A stretch of DNA of 64,000 bases from Bacteroidota bacterium (GCA_023453125.1 JAEXUB010000108.1:13097-77096); one strand, 5' to 3'; shown: positions 17,310 through 26,742, counted from the first letter of the stretch. Numbers and translations: made by a program. The notes: generated by a model not told the origin, from the sequence alone.

Positions 17310-19700
17310 ATGAGCTTCAAACAATTCATCGAGGCATATTTAATGCTGATTTTATTAACGTTTCTTTCTCTCTGCACCGCATCAACGGCACAGGAAAAAC
17401 CGAACAATTCACGATATTTCGAAACCATTAGCGAAGACGGTGCCTGGTGCTGGTTTTCCGACCCGAGAAGCATATTTCTTGAAGGGGCAAAAAAGCAGAT
17501 AATTGCAGGGTACGTTACAAGCTCCGGATCTATTGCCGTTAGCTCGGTTAATACCGAAACAGGTGAAAAGCGGGAAACGATTATTCATAAGGATTTCCTA
17601 AAGGACGACCACGCAAATCCGAGTTTTCTAATTCTTCCTGACAGAAGGATTATGATATTTTATGCACCCCACGGAGGAAATGGGAGCAAGATCTATTACA
17701 GGACAACATTAAAATCGGAAGATATTTCCGACTGGGGAGAACTGGGAACAATATCAGCAAATACACCGGGCAATTCGGGTATTACTTATACCAATCCGGT
17801 TATGCTATCAGGAGAAAACAACAGGATTTATCTATTCTGGCGCGGAGGGAATTACCAGCCTTCGTTTGCCTATTCCGATAATTTCGGCAGCACCTGGTCA
17901 TCTCCTCAGACACTAATTCAGTCTTCACGGCTTGATTTGAAACGTCCTTATATTAAAATAATTTCAGACAATAAAGATGAAATCCACTTCGCATTTACCG
18001 ACGGGCATCCCCGCAACGAACCCCTTAACAGCATTTATTATATGAAATACAGGAAAGGCTTTTTTTACAGCGCCGGGGGGAAAAAAATCGGTTCAATTAC
18101 CAAACTCCCGATTGAACATAAATCCGCCGACGTAGTTTTTAACGCTGCAGAGAATTACAAAAAGACCGGCAACGGTACCAGAGGATGGATCTGGGATATT
18201 GCTATAAATAAGTCTGGAAATCCAGTACTTGCCTATACTCTTCTCCCCGAAGAAACTTCGCACCGGTATTATTATGCCCTTTACAATGGAAAAGAATGGG
18301 TAAATAATTTTGTTGCAAAGGCTGGCAAGGCTTTTCCACGAATTAACCTTCTGAAATCGGAAAGAGATCCGGAGCCCCATTATTCAGGTGGAATTGCAAT
18401 TGACCATAGCGATCCTTCAATATTATATCTCTCCCGCCCGGAAAAGGACATATTCGAAATTGAAAAATGGACAACATCAAACGGCGGAAAGGATTGGAGC
18501 AGAGAGGCAATTACATCAAACTCCCTTAAAGATAATGTGAGGCCTTTTGTAGTTAGGTATGCACCGGCTGAAATTAAAGGGAGAGTTATCTGGATGTACG
18601 GCGACTATAAACACTATACAGATTATTCCACTGCAGTTAAATCAAGCACCGCAAGGCAGAAACCATTGGATGCGTTTACAAAAGAATCTATTTTCAATGC
18701 TATGAAATCGGTTGCTGATTGGCAGATTCAGGAGCCGCTAAGATATGATCTAACGGAGTGGACAACAGGAGCCCTTTTTGCCGGAATGGTTGAATGGGCA
18801 AAGATTGCAGGAACAGAAAAATATTTTAACTGGCTTATGGAAAAGGGAAATCAGGCCAGATGGCGACTCGGCAACAGGATCTATATGGCAGACGACCACT
18901 GTGTGGGACAAATGTATATTGAAATGTTCCGCAAATACGGGGACAAAAAGATGATAGGCAATCTTCAATCCCGTTTCGACTGGATTTTGGGGAACAGGCA
19001 ACATATAAGCCTCCGGTTCCAATCCGATTCTGTTACATCCTGTACTGACAGATGGAGCTGGTGCGATGCTATTTTTATGGGTCCTACAGTCTGGACCAAA
19101 CTTGCAGCAATTACCGGAAAGAAAAAGTATCTCGATTTTATGGAGCAGGAATTTAAAGCTACTACCGACTACCTGTACGATAAAGAAGAACATCTTTATT
19201 ACAGGGACGACAGATATATCAGTCCCAGGGAGTCAAACGGCAAGAAAGTATTCTGGGGAAGAGGAAACGGATGGGTTCTTGCAGGGCTATCTATAATTCT
19301 AAACGAACTTCCAAAGGATTATCCGAATAGGAAGATGTTTGAGCAGATTTTTATAGATATGTGCCGAAGGATTGCATCGCTTCAGGATGCAAACGGTTAT
19401 TGGCACGCCAGTCTTCTGGATCCCGACAGTTACCCGCAGCCTGAAACCAGCGCAAGCAGTTTCTACGTATTTGCAATTGCCCGGGGTATTAATAATGGCC
19501 TTCTTTCTTCCTGGGAATATAAACCGGTTGTTGAAAAAGGGTGGCGGGCATTAGTAAAAACAATACACCCCGAAGGGAAATTGGGTTTTGTTCAGCCGGT
19601 TGGAGAATCTCCTAAAAATGTAACGGAAGATATGACTGAAATTTACGGTGTTGGTGCTTTTCTTCTTGCAGGAACCGAGGTAATAAAATTGGTCAAATAA
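17310..19700 (+). CDS. Secreted BNR_4 beta-propeller / GH105 fusion (unsaturated uronyl hydrolase)
   Basis: 796 residues with a signal peptide (about 8-27, LMLILLTFLSLCTASTA). Residues about 35-440 form a BNR_4-type propeller: WCWFSDPRS start, Asp-box-like SDNFGSTWSS and SNGGKDWS. Residues about 450-796 are a GH88/GH105 (alpha/alpha)6 barrel with the catalytic Asp586 in WSWCDAIFMGP, the conserved WGRGNGWV and a C-terminal EIYGVGAFLLAG. GH105 removes 4,5-unsaturated uronic acids left by polysaccharide lyases. BNR_4-type propellers include enzymes acting on rhamnose-glucuronate caps of arabinogalactan; whether this one is catalytic is inference. It is divergent from the pentose regulator, tying it to arabinose-bearing glycans. 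A GGGGGA ribosome-binding site precedes the ATG. Confidence 0.88.
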   Translation: MSFKQFIEAYLMLILLTFLSLCTASTAQEKPNNSRYFETISEDGAWCWFSDPRSIFLEGAKKQIIAGYVTSSGSIAVSSVNTETGEKRETIIHKDFLKDDHANPSFLILPDRRIMIFYAPHGGNGSKIYYRTTLKSEDISDWGELGTISANTPGNSGITYTNPVMLSGENNRIYLFWRGGNYQPSFAYSDNFGSTWSSPQTLIQSSRLDLKRPYIKIISDNKDEIHFAFTDGHPRNEPLNSIYYMKYRKGFFYSAGGKKIGSITKLPIEHKSADVVFNAAENYKKTGNGTRGWIWDIAINKSGNPVLAYTLLPEETSHRYYYALYNGKEWVNNFVAKAGKAFPRINLLKSERDPEPHYSGGIAIDHSDPSILYLSRPEKDIFEIEKWTTSNGGKDWSREAITSNSLKDNVRPFVVRYAPAEIKGRVIWMYGDYKHYTDYSTAVKSSTARQKPLDAFTKESIFNAMKSVADWQIQEPLRYDLTEWTTGALFAGMVEWAKIAGTEKYFNWLMEKGNQARWRLGNRIYMADDHCVGQMYIEMFRKYGDKKMIGNLQSRFDWILGNRQHISLRFQSDSVTSCTDRWSWCDAIFMGPTVWTKLAAITGKKKYLDFMEQEFKATTDYLYDKEEHLYYRDDRYISPRESNGKKVFWGRGNGWVLAGLSIILNELPKDYPNRKMFEQIFIDMCRRIASLQDANGYWHASLLDPDSYPQPETSASSFYVFAIARGINNGLLSSWEYKPVVEKGWRALVKTIHPEGKLGFVQPVGESPKNVTEDMTEIYGVGAFLLAGTEVIKLVK

Positions 19701-19722
19701 AAACCGACCTTAATTTTCGAAT

Positions 19723-19757
19723 AAACCCTGAAACTAAAGCTTCAGGGTTTTTAATTT
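19723..19757. terminator. Bidirectional terminator between GH105 and MFS genes
   Basis: A 10-bp perfect stem AAACCCTGAA/TTCAGGGTTT (19723-19732 with 19741-19750) with an 8-nt loop is flanked by A and T runs. The MFS stop codon (19734-19736) lies in the loop. It serves the convergent genes on both strands. Confidence 0.8.
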
Positions 19758-20975
19758 AGGCGCAAGCTTATATACCGCCCCTACCACGCCCAGTGTCATA
19801 CTCCCTCCGAAAATTACAGAGGGCACAAGTCCCAGCAATTTGGCTGCCACCCCCGATTCGAAGGAACCAAGTTCATTTGATGAACCGATGAATATGCTGT
19901 TTACCGATGAAACCCGTCCGCGCATTTCATCCGGAGTAAAAAGCTGAATAATCGTACTTCTTATAATTACACTCACATTATCAAACATTCCCCCTATCAA
20001 CAGCATCATAAAAGAAAGAATAAAATTCTGCGATACTGCAAATAGAATTATAGTAACACCAAAACCTGCCACGCATATAAGGAGATTCCTTCCGGCATTA
20101 CGGAACTGCGGCTTATGCGCCTGATAGAAAGACATTATTATGGCGCCAATTGCCGGGGCGGCTCTTAATATTCCCAGACCTTCTGCACCGGTCTTTAGAA
20201 CCTGGTCGGCAAAAATGGGAAGAACAGAAACAGCACCGCCGAAGAATACAGCAAACATATCCAGGCTTATTGCGCTAAGGATTATCTGATTATTAAACAC
20301 AAATTTTATCCCCGCAGTAAGACTCTGGAAAATTGTTTCCTTCTTTTCCTTTGCGGGAACCGGCCTGCTTTTAACTCGAAACAGGAATACGAGTCCCAGC
20401 ATTATAAAGAAAATCACGAGACCGTATGCGCTGCTGAATCCAAGGAATCCGCATACAAGCCCTCCAATGGCAGGCCCGGCTACGGCTGCTATCTGCCAGG
20501 CTACGCTGTTCCAGGTGGAGGCGTTTCCCATCAGCTCCCTTGGAATAAGCTGGGCAAAGAGGGCGCTCTGAGCCGGAGACATTAAACCGCGCGCCAGTCC
20601 CGTAAAAAATATTATTACAAATATGGGAAAAGTGCCGCCGCCTAATACTTCCCGGTTAAAAAAAGTAGTTACTGAAAAAAGCACAATAATACAGATAAAA
20701 TAGAGGAATACGGCATTTATTATTATTGTTTTTCTGTTTTTAATATCTGCCAGATGCCCCGCAAAGAGAGCCACAAAAAGAAACGGGACAGCTTCGGTCA
20801 GCCCTATCATGCCTAAAGAGAGTGCGTCCCGGGTAAGATGATAAATGTGCCATCCAACAACGACCGACTGCATCTGAATTGCAATCGTAAAAAGGAAGCG
20901 GGCATAAATAAATCTTCTGAAATCGGCAATTTTTATAGCGGCGTAGGCATCGCCTGTATTTAGCTGAGGCTCCAT
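19734..20975 (-). CDS. MFS transporter, EntS/MFS_3-like exporter
   Basis: 413 residues with about 12 transmembrane helices. The first cytoplasmic-loop motif reads FAGHLADIKNRKTIII, a form of the MFS signature A motif. The PRELMGNASTWNSVAWQIAAVAGPAIGG segment (in parts) and the closing PDEMRGRVSSVNSIFIGSSNELGSFESG region are typical of the EntS/tetracycline-like MFS_3 branch. It probably exports a small molecule; the substrate cannot be told. Its start is one base after the stop of the thioesterase gene, so the two are co-transcribed and perhaps functionally linked. Confidence 0.88.
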   Translation of the reverse strand: MEPQLNTGDAYAAIKIADFRRFIYARFLFTIAIQMQSVVVGWHIYHLTRDALSLGMIGLTEAVPFLFVALFAGHLADIKNRKTIIINAVFLYFICIIVLFSVTTFFNREVLGGGTFPIFVIIFFTGLARGLMSPAQSALFAQLIPRELMGNASTWNSVAWQIAAVAGPAIGGLVCGFLGFSSAYGLVIFFIMLGLVFLFRVKSRPVPAKEKKETIFQSLTAGIKFVFNNQIILSAISLDMFAVFFGGAVSVLPIFADQVLKTGAEGLGILRAAPAIGAIIMSFYQAHKPQFRNAGRNLLICVAGFGVTIILFAVSQNFILSFMMLLIGGMFDNVSVIIRSTIIQLFTPDEMRGRVSSVNSIFIGSSNELGSFESGVAAKLLGLVPSVIFGGSMTLGVVGAVYKLAPKLKTLKL

Positions 20976-20976
20976 A

Positions 20977-21483
20977 TTAAATCTCTATTTCCATTGGATC
21001 TTTTTCCGTGGGCACAATTCTCCACTCATTTTCATCTTTATCGAAATCCGTAATTTTTTCCAGGGGTACTTTCAGATATTTGCCCGAAGCGGTAACCGCA
21101 ACTTCGCCGCTGCCAAGTACAATTTCCCCGGTTCCTTCAAAAAACCGGCTGTTCTCCGATGTAATTCTCCCGATTACTTTAAGCTCTTCATTTAGGGGAA
21201 CAGGCTTTTTGTAATTTACATTCAGTTCAATTGTAACCCCCCAAACCTCAGTTTCATATTTATTAAGAATTGCCCTCCCAATAGTTTCATCCAATATTGC
21301 CGAGGCAATTCCGCCGTGAAGCCGTCCCGGATAACTCTGATGCTCTTCCGAAGGGGTAAAAACCGCAATAAGCTCATTTTCCTTTGTAATATAAAAGTGC
21401 GCTTTTATGCCGAATCTGTTTTTTAGTCCGCATACAAAACAGAGTTTGGAATTATGCTGCTTTCCTACTATATGGTGAATCAT
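20977..21483 (-). CDS. PaaI-type hotdog thioesterase
   Basis: 168 residues with one hotdog domain (about 35-145). The PaaI-family signature LHGGIASAILDETIGRA (His56-Gly-Gly, Asp65, Glu66) is present. The N-terminal CFVCGLKNRFGI matches the Cys-x-x-Cys-Gly motif seen in this subgroup. Such enzymes hydrolyse acyl-CoA thioesters in the cytoplasm, but the acyl group is not predictable. It lies directly upstream of the MFS exporter gene with one base between them. Confidence 0.9.
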   Translation of the reverse strand: MIHHIVGKQHNSKLCFVCGLKNRFGIKAHFYITKENELIAVFTPSEEHQSYPGRLHGGIASAILDETIGRAILNKYETEVWGVTIELNVNYKKPVPLNEELKVIGRITSENSRFFEGTGEIVLGSGEVAVTASGKYLKVPLEKITDFDKDENEWRIVPTEKDPMEIEI

Positions 21484-21776
21484 TTATCCCTCATCATTTA
21501 CTCTGCAAAAATAAGAATAACGCCCAATTAAGATGAATTTTTTCCATTATTTTTTATTAATGAGAAAACGGGAAATGCATCAGCATTACTTCCAATTCTA
21601 ATAATTTAACAGTTAATTTAATTTCCGGTTGCTGCCTAAATTTTGAATCAACATTTTTCTTCTAAATTGCTTTTTTAATTGTGGAATTATCTATTTTATA
21701 TATCATCAAATAATTCATTGCGCCTTATAACGTTATAACATAACAATAAATAATTACAACAATGGAGGGCTGTACA
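21484..21776 (+). promoter_or_regulatory. AT-rich divergent promoter region with 14-bp palindrome
   Basis: The 293-base AT-rich gap between the thioesterase and peptidase starts contains no convincing ORF. A perfect palindrome TTATAACGTTATAA (21725-21738) lies about 40 bases before the peptidase start and could be an operator. GGAGGG (21765-21770) is the ribosome-binding site that selects the TTG start at 21777. Confidence 0.4.
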
Positions 21777-23903
21777 TTGAAAAGGATTACAAAATTGTTA
21801 ACGGGCATTGCCGCAATTTCGGCATTATTGCTTTCATTAACTGCCGCGCCGGTTCACGGGCAGGACAGACTAAAAAAAATGCCCGGCTACGAGCAGTATC
21901 AGAAAATGGCTTCGCAGATTCCCGGCTCAGTCAAATACGGAACTATTATGCCCAACTGGAAAGAGGATGGCAAATCATTCGATTATATGTTCGGAGGCAA
22001 AAAATTCACTTATGATCTTTCAAAGAAGAAAGCCATAGAAGCAGGGGATGCCCCTGCAGGACAGGGAGACCGTCCGGCAATGAGGCCCGGAGGCAGAAGA
22101 GGTAATGTTGCCGGTATGGGACCGCGCCCTGAAAGAGGCCGCCAGTGGACTGTTGCATTAAGCCCGGACAAAAAATTAAAAGCTTTCTATCAGGATAGAA
22201 ACCTTTGGATTTCGGACAGCGCAGGTACAAATAAATACGCTGTTACAACCGAAGGAAACGAGAAAGAGAGAATTAAATTCGGTACAGCAAGCTGGACCTA
22301 CGGAGAGGAACTTGCTCAAACTACGGCAATGTGGTGGTCCCCCGACAGCAGAAAGATTGCTTACTATAAATTTAACGAAGCCGGAATGCCCGATTACTAT
22401 CTGCAGTATCATCAGCTCAGACTGTATGATTCCTGCGAAGTTGAACCATACACTAAAGTGGGTGCTAAAAATCCGGTTGTTGACATTTTCATTTATGACG
22501 TCAATACCAAATCAAAAATTCAGGTTGATGTAAGAGACGGAAAACCATTCGACGACCACGTAACAGGGCATTATATTTATGATATATTCTGGACAGATGA
22601 CGGAAAGGAATTAGTATTCCACCGCACAAACAGACTCCAGAACGTAATGGAATTATGCGCTGCAGACCCGGCTACAGGAAAAGTAAGGGTAATAATAAGG
22701 GAAGAACAGCCGCAGAGTTTTACCGAAAATTCCCCTACGATGCAGTTTCTGCAGGATAAAAAAAGATTTATCTGGGAATCTGAAAGAACCGGATTTAAGA
22801 ATTATTATCTTTATGATCTAAGCGGAAAACTTTTAGCGACTTTGACAAACCATCCATTTGAAGTTTCAGGCATTGTTAAAGTTGACGAAGAGAGCAAGAC
22901 ATTATACTACTATGCCCGCAGCGGCGAAAACCATATGAAGGTTCAGTTCCACAAAGTGGGCTTGGACGGCAAAGGGGATAAACGCCTTACTGATCCTAAC
23001 TTTAATCATTCCGTTAATATTTCTCCCGATAATAAATATTTTATTGATGTAGCCCAGACACACGATAATCCTCCTTTCTCACAGCTTGTTGATATGAAAG
23101 GAAAAGTAATTGAAGTACTGGCTAAGAGCGATATGACCAAATTCGAACAGCTCGGCATTAAAAAGACCGAATTAATTAAATTCAAATCTGCCGACGGTGA
23201 ATGGGATTTATACGGAATGCTTAATTTCCCTTCGAATTTTGATCCTTCCAAAAAATATCCGGTACTTGTAAGTGTCTACGGAGGCCCGGGCACAAATGCT
23301 GCAAGCGAGCAGTTCAGAACACCAAGTGCGCTGACCGAATACGGATTTATTGTCGCCTCTTTCGATTCACGCGGCTGCGCACAAAGGGGAAAGAAAATTG
23401 CTGATGAATTATACGGCTGGATGGGTACAGTTGAAATGGAAGACCAGGCTGAAGGAGTTAAATCTCTTTACAGCAGACCTTACATCGATAAAGAAAGAGT
23501 CGGAATTTTCGGGACTTCATACGGCGGTGCCTCTTCTGCAACCTGCCTCCTCAAATTCCCCGATATATTCCAGGCTGCCTGTGCAAATTCAGGAGTATAC
23601 GACTGGCGCAATTATGACAATATTTATACCGAGCGCACAAACGGCACAATCGAAACCAACAAAGCAGGTTACGATAAAGGCAATCCCATGAACTATGCCC
23701 AGAACCTTAAAGGAAGATTAATGCTTTTCTACGGGACTTCCGATAACAACGTGCACCCGGCCAATACAATGCAGCTTATTGCAGCGCTTCAGAAAGCCGG
23801 CAAGAGCTTCGAGGTTCAGGTCGGACCCGATATGGGGCATACGGCTCTTAACACTGCCAGAATGATGGAATTCTTTATTGAAAACCTTGTCCTGAATAAG
23901 TAA
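21777..23903 (+). CDS. Secreted dipeptidyl-peptidase IV-type serine peptidase (S9B)
   Basis: About 708 residues from a TTG start at 21777, which has GGAGGG seven bases upstream; an ATG at 21762 would itself contain that site and has none of its own. A signal peptide follows (KRITKLLTGIAAISALLLSL). A Gly/Pro/Arg-rich insert (about 100-130) precedes the eight-bladed DPPIV_N propeller. The C-terminal alpha/beta-hydrolase domain shows Ser in GTSYGGASSA, Asp in YGTSDNNVHP and His in DMGHTAL (586, 661 and 693 counted from the ATG). The EE-type motif for the substrate N-terminus is plausibly YGEELAQTTAMWWSPD. It removes dipeptides from peptides in the periplasm. It is followed by a strong terminator, so monocistronic. 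Confidence 0.93.
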   Translation: MKRITKLLTGIAAISALLLSLTAAPVHGQDRLKKMPGYEQYQKMASQIPGSVKYGTIMPNWKEDGKSFDYMFGGKKFTYDLSKKKAIEAGDAPAGQGDRPAMRPGGRRGNVAGMGPRPERGRQWTVALSPDKKLKAFYQDRNLWISDSAGTNKYAVTTEGNEKERIKFGTASWTYGEELAQTTAMWWSPDSRKIAYYKFNEAGMPDYYLQYHQLRLYDSCEVEPYTKVGAKNPVVDIFIYDVNTKSKIQVDVRDGKPFDDHVTGHYIYDIFWTDDGKELVFHRTNRLQNVMELCAADPATGKVRVIIREEQPQSFTENSPTMQFLQDKKRFIWESERTGFKNYYLYDLSGKLLATLTNHPFEVSGIVKVDEESKTLYYYARSGENHMKVQFHKVGLDGKGDKRLTDPNFNHSVNISPDNKYFIDVAQTHDNPPFSQLVDMKGKVIEVLAKSDMTKFEQLGIKKTELIKFKSADGEWDLYGMLNFPSNFDPSKKYPVLVSVYGGPGTNAASEQFRTPSALTEYGFIVASFDSRGCAQRGKKIADELYGWMGTVEMEDQAEGVKSLYSRPYIDKERVGIFGTSYGGASSATCLLKFPDIFQAACANSGVYDWRNYDNIYTERTNGTIETNKAGYDKGNPMNYAQNLKGRLMLFYGTSDNNVHPANTMQLIAALQKAGKSFEVQVGPDMGHTALNTARMMEFFIENLVLNK

Positions 23904-23914
23904 AATATTTTAGG

Positions 23915-23943
23915 AAAAAGCCCGTCAGCTGACGGGCTTTTTT
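23915..23943. terminator. Strong bidirectional terminator
   Basis: A 14-bp perfect inverted repeat (23915-23928 with 23929-23942), with A-run and T-run ends, lies 11 bases after the S9 peptidase stop and 18 bases after the end of the small minus-strand ORF. Confidence 0.85.
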
Positions 23944-23960
23944 AATTCATACATTGACTC

Positions 23961-24086
23961 CTATTTTCCCCCGAATAAATTAAACTCCTCCCCTTTTTTT
24001 TCGATATTATAGTCTATATCTTCTAATGTTGGTTTGGGATGCTCAGGCACTCTTTCAGCTCTTAATTTAATGGTCGTTTTTTTCAT
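23961..24086 (-). CDS. Possible 41-residue small protein
   Basis: A 41-codon ORF opens with ATG immediately after an in-frame TAA and ends in TAG, followed on its own strand by the bidirectional terminator at 23915-23943. The product starts MKKTTIKLRAERVPEHPKPT, continues with an acidic LEDIDYNIEKKGEE stretch and ends FNLFGGK. It is highly charged and soluble, with no signal peptide or cysteine. Its start is only 17 bases from the divergent TonB receptor start, leaving little room for promoters, and no Shine-Dalgarno is evident. The composition looks protein-like, but the call is tentative. Confidence 0.35.
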   Translation of the reverse strand: MKKTTIKLRAERVPEHPKPTLEDIDYNIEKKGEEFNLFGGK

Positions 24087-24103
24087 TTAAATAGAAATAT
24101 GCC

Positions 24104-26170
24104 ATGAATATTTTATTTACAAAGGTGAAAAATATAATTGCGCAGGGAACAGGATTTCTTTCAGCCGCAAAATTAAAGAGCTTATTCTTTTTATTAATAA
24201 TCATTATTAACGCCTCCCCTTTATTGAGGGCCCAGGATAGGGATACTCTAACCCTTGATAATGTGATGAAACTTTCACTTGAAGATCTTCTTGACGTAAA
24301 AGTTAAGGTTTCCACTTCCCTTCCCACCAGGCTTTACGGTTCACCGTCAACCGTAACTGTTATTGACAGAAATATTATCGAAAAATATAATTTTCTTTCG
24401 GTAGCCGAGGCAATTAGGACAATTGCCGGCGTTGAGATTCTGCAATCGAATCTTGATGTCAATATTCCAACCTTCAGAGGCGTTCTTCAGAATTTTTATG
24501 CAAACAAGCTTCTCCTGATGGTTAACAACATCCCAACCTGGCAGCCTCTTTACGGCAATGGCACAATTGACAGAATAAGCATTAATGATATTGAAAGGAT
24601 AGAAGTCCTTAAAGGACCAGCTTCAGTGCTATACGGCACCAACGCATTCAACGGAGTAATAAACATTATAACCCGCGAAGCTGGAGAAAACAGCATTTAT
24701 GCCAGAATTACAGGCGGAATTCCATACACCGGATCAGCATCAGTAAATTTAAACTATTTCAGCGAGGGGTTTCATCTCTTTTTATCCGGCAGCAGCGAAT
24801 ATGAAACCAGCGAGCCTTACAAGATTAAACTTGCTCCCGATATTACCAGCTATGGGCAAACCTCCAGATACGGAAACGACACTCTTATTAATTTCTCAGA
24901 AGACACAAGAAAGTTTTCTTTTAGTCTTTTTTCCAAATATGAAGGACATTCGTTATTCCTTAATTTCTTCGGCCATACTTATAATTTCCCGGGAGTTTCT
25001 CTCTCCTATGCTACGGGGGGAGGGCATCCTCTTTTCAACAAAGGTACCATGGCAGGATATAAATTTGAGGCAGACCTAAATAACGAGGTTAAGTTCCTGC
25101 TGGATCTAAATTATGATTATTTCTGGCGTTATTATACTCAGAATGCCGATGAAACAAGCGGAATCCGTCTATCAGGCGACAGGTTTATGGGAGCATTAAA
25201 AACAATATACTCCTTTAGCGAGACTATAAGCAGTGAATTTGGCGCCGATATACAGTACGGGCGCTGCTTAGGGCACTATAACCTAGATCCGAGAACCGAC
25301 TTTATTACAAATATTAATCTGGACAACTCAAAGAATATGACAGAATGGTCTATGTTCCTTCAGACTTATTTTGATTACAGATGGATTACTTTCTCGGGGG
25401 GAATTAGATATACAGGCAATGAAACATTCGGCAGCAACATATCGGGACGGCTTTCGGCAAACATCAACATAAACAAATTCAACACATTAAAGTTTAATTT
25501 TGGACAGTCATTCAGAACACCCAATCTCTTAGAACTCTATTTCAACCATTGGACCATAGTCGGAAATCCAAACCTGAAACCGGAACTAAATAATACATTT
25601 GAAATTTCATATCTCTTTGGCTTAGACAATTTACTCGCTCAAATTACGGGATATTATTCCTCCTACAGCAGCCTGATACAGAGAATACGCACTTCCGACA
25701 ACCTCTCTGTGCCTGCGACATACCGGAACGTTTCCGATTTTGATGCCAAGGGACTGGAAGTGGAAATTAAGTATGACAATCCTTCTTTTATTAACTGCTT
25801 CCTTAATTACAGTTATGTGAGCGGAGAGGGTCCTGCCGCATATTCAAATTTCCGGTTTGTTCCAGCTCATACTGTTTCGGCCGGAATCAACAAATCATTT
25901 AATGCATTCTTCATTTCGGCCAATCTGCATGCTTATTCAGAAACAGACGGACTGCTGGGTACAATATCCGGGCAGATGCTTGCCGACCTTCATTTAGGAT
26001 ATAAGCATAAATTCGGCGGAGTTAGTTTAATTCATACAATTTCAATTAAAAATCTTACCGAAAGCGATATGCTGATTCCGGAGTACATAAGACAGCGCCC
26101 CACAATTAACACCTTACCTACAGCCGGGGCCGGAAGAAGATTAGTCTATACTGTAAATCTAAATATATAA
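24104..26170 (+). CDS. TonB-dependent outer-membrane receptor
   Basis: 688 residues. A long N-terminal region leads to a signal peptide ending near LLRAQD (about residue 45). The plug domain (about 65-185) shows SPSTVTVIDRNIIEKY and the signature IERIEVLKGPASVLYGTNAFNGVINIITR (in parts), followed by a 22-strand barrel. The N-terminal DNVMKLSLEDLLDVKVKVST motif is typical of receptors that occur next to YfiR-family proteins. It is followed 26 bases later by yfiR and then a hybrid kinase, so here it probably serves signalling or nutrient uptake under that kinase. The ligand is not predictable; no SusD partner is present. Confidence 0.92.
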   Translation: MNILFTKVKNIIAQGTGFLSAAKLKSLFFLLIIIINASPLLRAQDRDTLTLDNVMKLSLEDLLDVKVKVSTSLPTRLYGSPSTVTVIDRNIIEKYNFLSVAEAIRTIAGVEILQSNLDVNIPTFRGVLQNFYANKLLLMVNNIPTWQPLYGNGTIDRISINDIERIEVLKGPASVLYGTNAFNGVINIITREAGENSIYARITGGIPYTGSASVNLNYFSEGFHLFLSGSSEYETSEPYKIKLAPDITSYGQTSRYGNDTLINFSEDTRKFSFSLFSKYEGHSLFLNFFGHTYNFPGVSLSYATGGGHPLFNKGTMAGYKFEADLNNEVKFLLDLNYDYFWRYYTQNADETSGIRLSGDRFMGALKTIYSFSETISSEFGADIQYGRCLGHYNLDPRTDFITNINLDNSKNMTEWSMFLQTYFDYRWITFSGGIRYTGNETFGSNISGRLSANININKFNTLKFNFGQSFRTPNLLELYFNHWTIVGNPNLKPELNNTFEISYLFGLDNLLAQITGYYSSYSSLIQRIRTSDNLSVPATYRNVSDFDAKGLEVEIKYDNPSFINCFLNYSYVSGEGPAAYSNFRFVPAHTVSAGINKSFNAFFISANLHAYSETDGLLGTISGQMLADLHLGYKHKFGGVSLIHTISIKNLTESDMLIPEYIRQRPTINTLPTAGAGRRLVYTVNLNI

Positions 26171-26196
26171 TTTGGTTCAATACAGGTTATCATACT

Positions 26197-26742
26197 ATGG
26201 CATTTAATAAAAAACCGGCCTTTGCAAAAAGCACCTTTATAACAATGATTCTATTAATTGTTTTTACGGGACGCTCATTTTCGCAAAGCAATGAATATCT
26301 TGTAAAAGCGGCTTACATAGAAAAATTTGCCCGATTTACCGAATGGCCGGCCAGGGCGCTGGAAGGGAAATTTATAATTGCCATCCTGGGCAAAGATCCT
26401 TTTAACGGGGCTCTTAAAGATATAGCCGGAAAAGAAAAAATTAAAGGGCTCCCGGTAGAGGTACAGATTATCAATGACATATCGGAGCTTGGAAGATGCC
26501 ATATACTTTTCATTGCCAAAGAAAGGGGGAACTCCCTTAATCAAATTCTTTCTCATCTGGGCTCACGGCACATTCTTACCGTAAGCGACTCAAAAGATTA
26601 TTCCGAAAAAGGAGTGCATTTTAACTTTTACTTTACCGATAAAAGCACGATTCATTTTGAAGTTAATCCGTCAAGCTTAAAAAAATCGGGATTAAATACT
26701 GATATGTATCTTCTTCAGTTCGGCAAAAAGGTTGGAGGCTGA
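26197..26742 (+). CDS. YfiR-family (DUF4154) periplasmic protein
   Basis: 181 residues with a signal peptide (about 10-29, TFITMILLIVFTGRSFS). The family signature KAAYIEKFARFTEWP lies directly after cleavage, followed by FIIAILGKDPF, the CHILFIAKE strand and the C-terminal VHFNFYFTDKSTIHFEVNPSSLKKSGL region (in parts). In Pseudomonas, YfiR binds and represses the periplasmic part of the diguanylate cyclase YfiN. Here the next gene, overlapping by its ribosome-binding site, encodes a kinase with a CHASE8 sensor of the YfiN type. That makes the kinase the likely binding partner. Confidence 0.92.
   Translation: MAFNKKPAFAKSTFITMILLIVFTGRSFSQSNEYLVKAAYIEKFARFTEWPARALEGKFIIAILGKDPFNGALKDIAGKEKIKGLPVEVQIINDISELGRCHILFIAKERGNSLNQILSHLGSRHILTVSDSKDYSEKGVHFNFYFTDKSTIHFEVNPSSLKKSGLNTDMYLLQFGKKVGG

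Noticed and set aside
17187..17324. 46-codon N-terminal extension of the XylR-type regulator from a TTG
   Set aside because: It would overlap the divergent BNR_4-GH105 gene and encodes an Ile/Lys-rich leader not found in this family; Met at 17184-17186 begins the conserved domain.
15980..21730. Repeated TTGCGC words upstream of galM, BNR_4-GH105 and the S9 peptidase
   Set aside because: Only six bases are shared, flanks differ and positions relative to starts vary; most likely chance.
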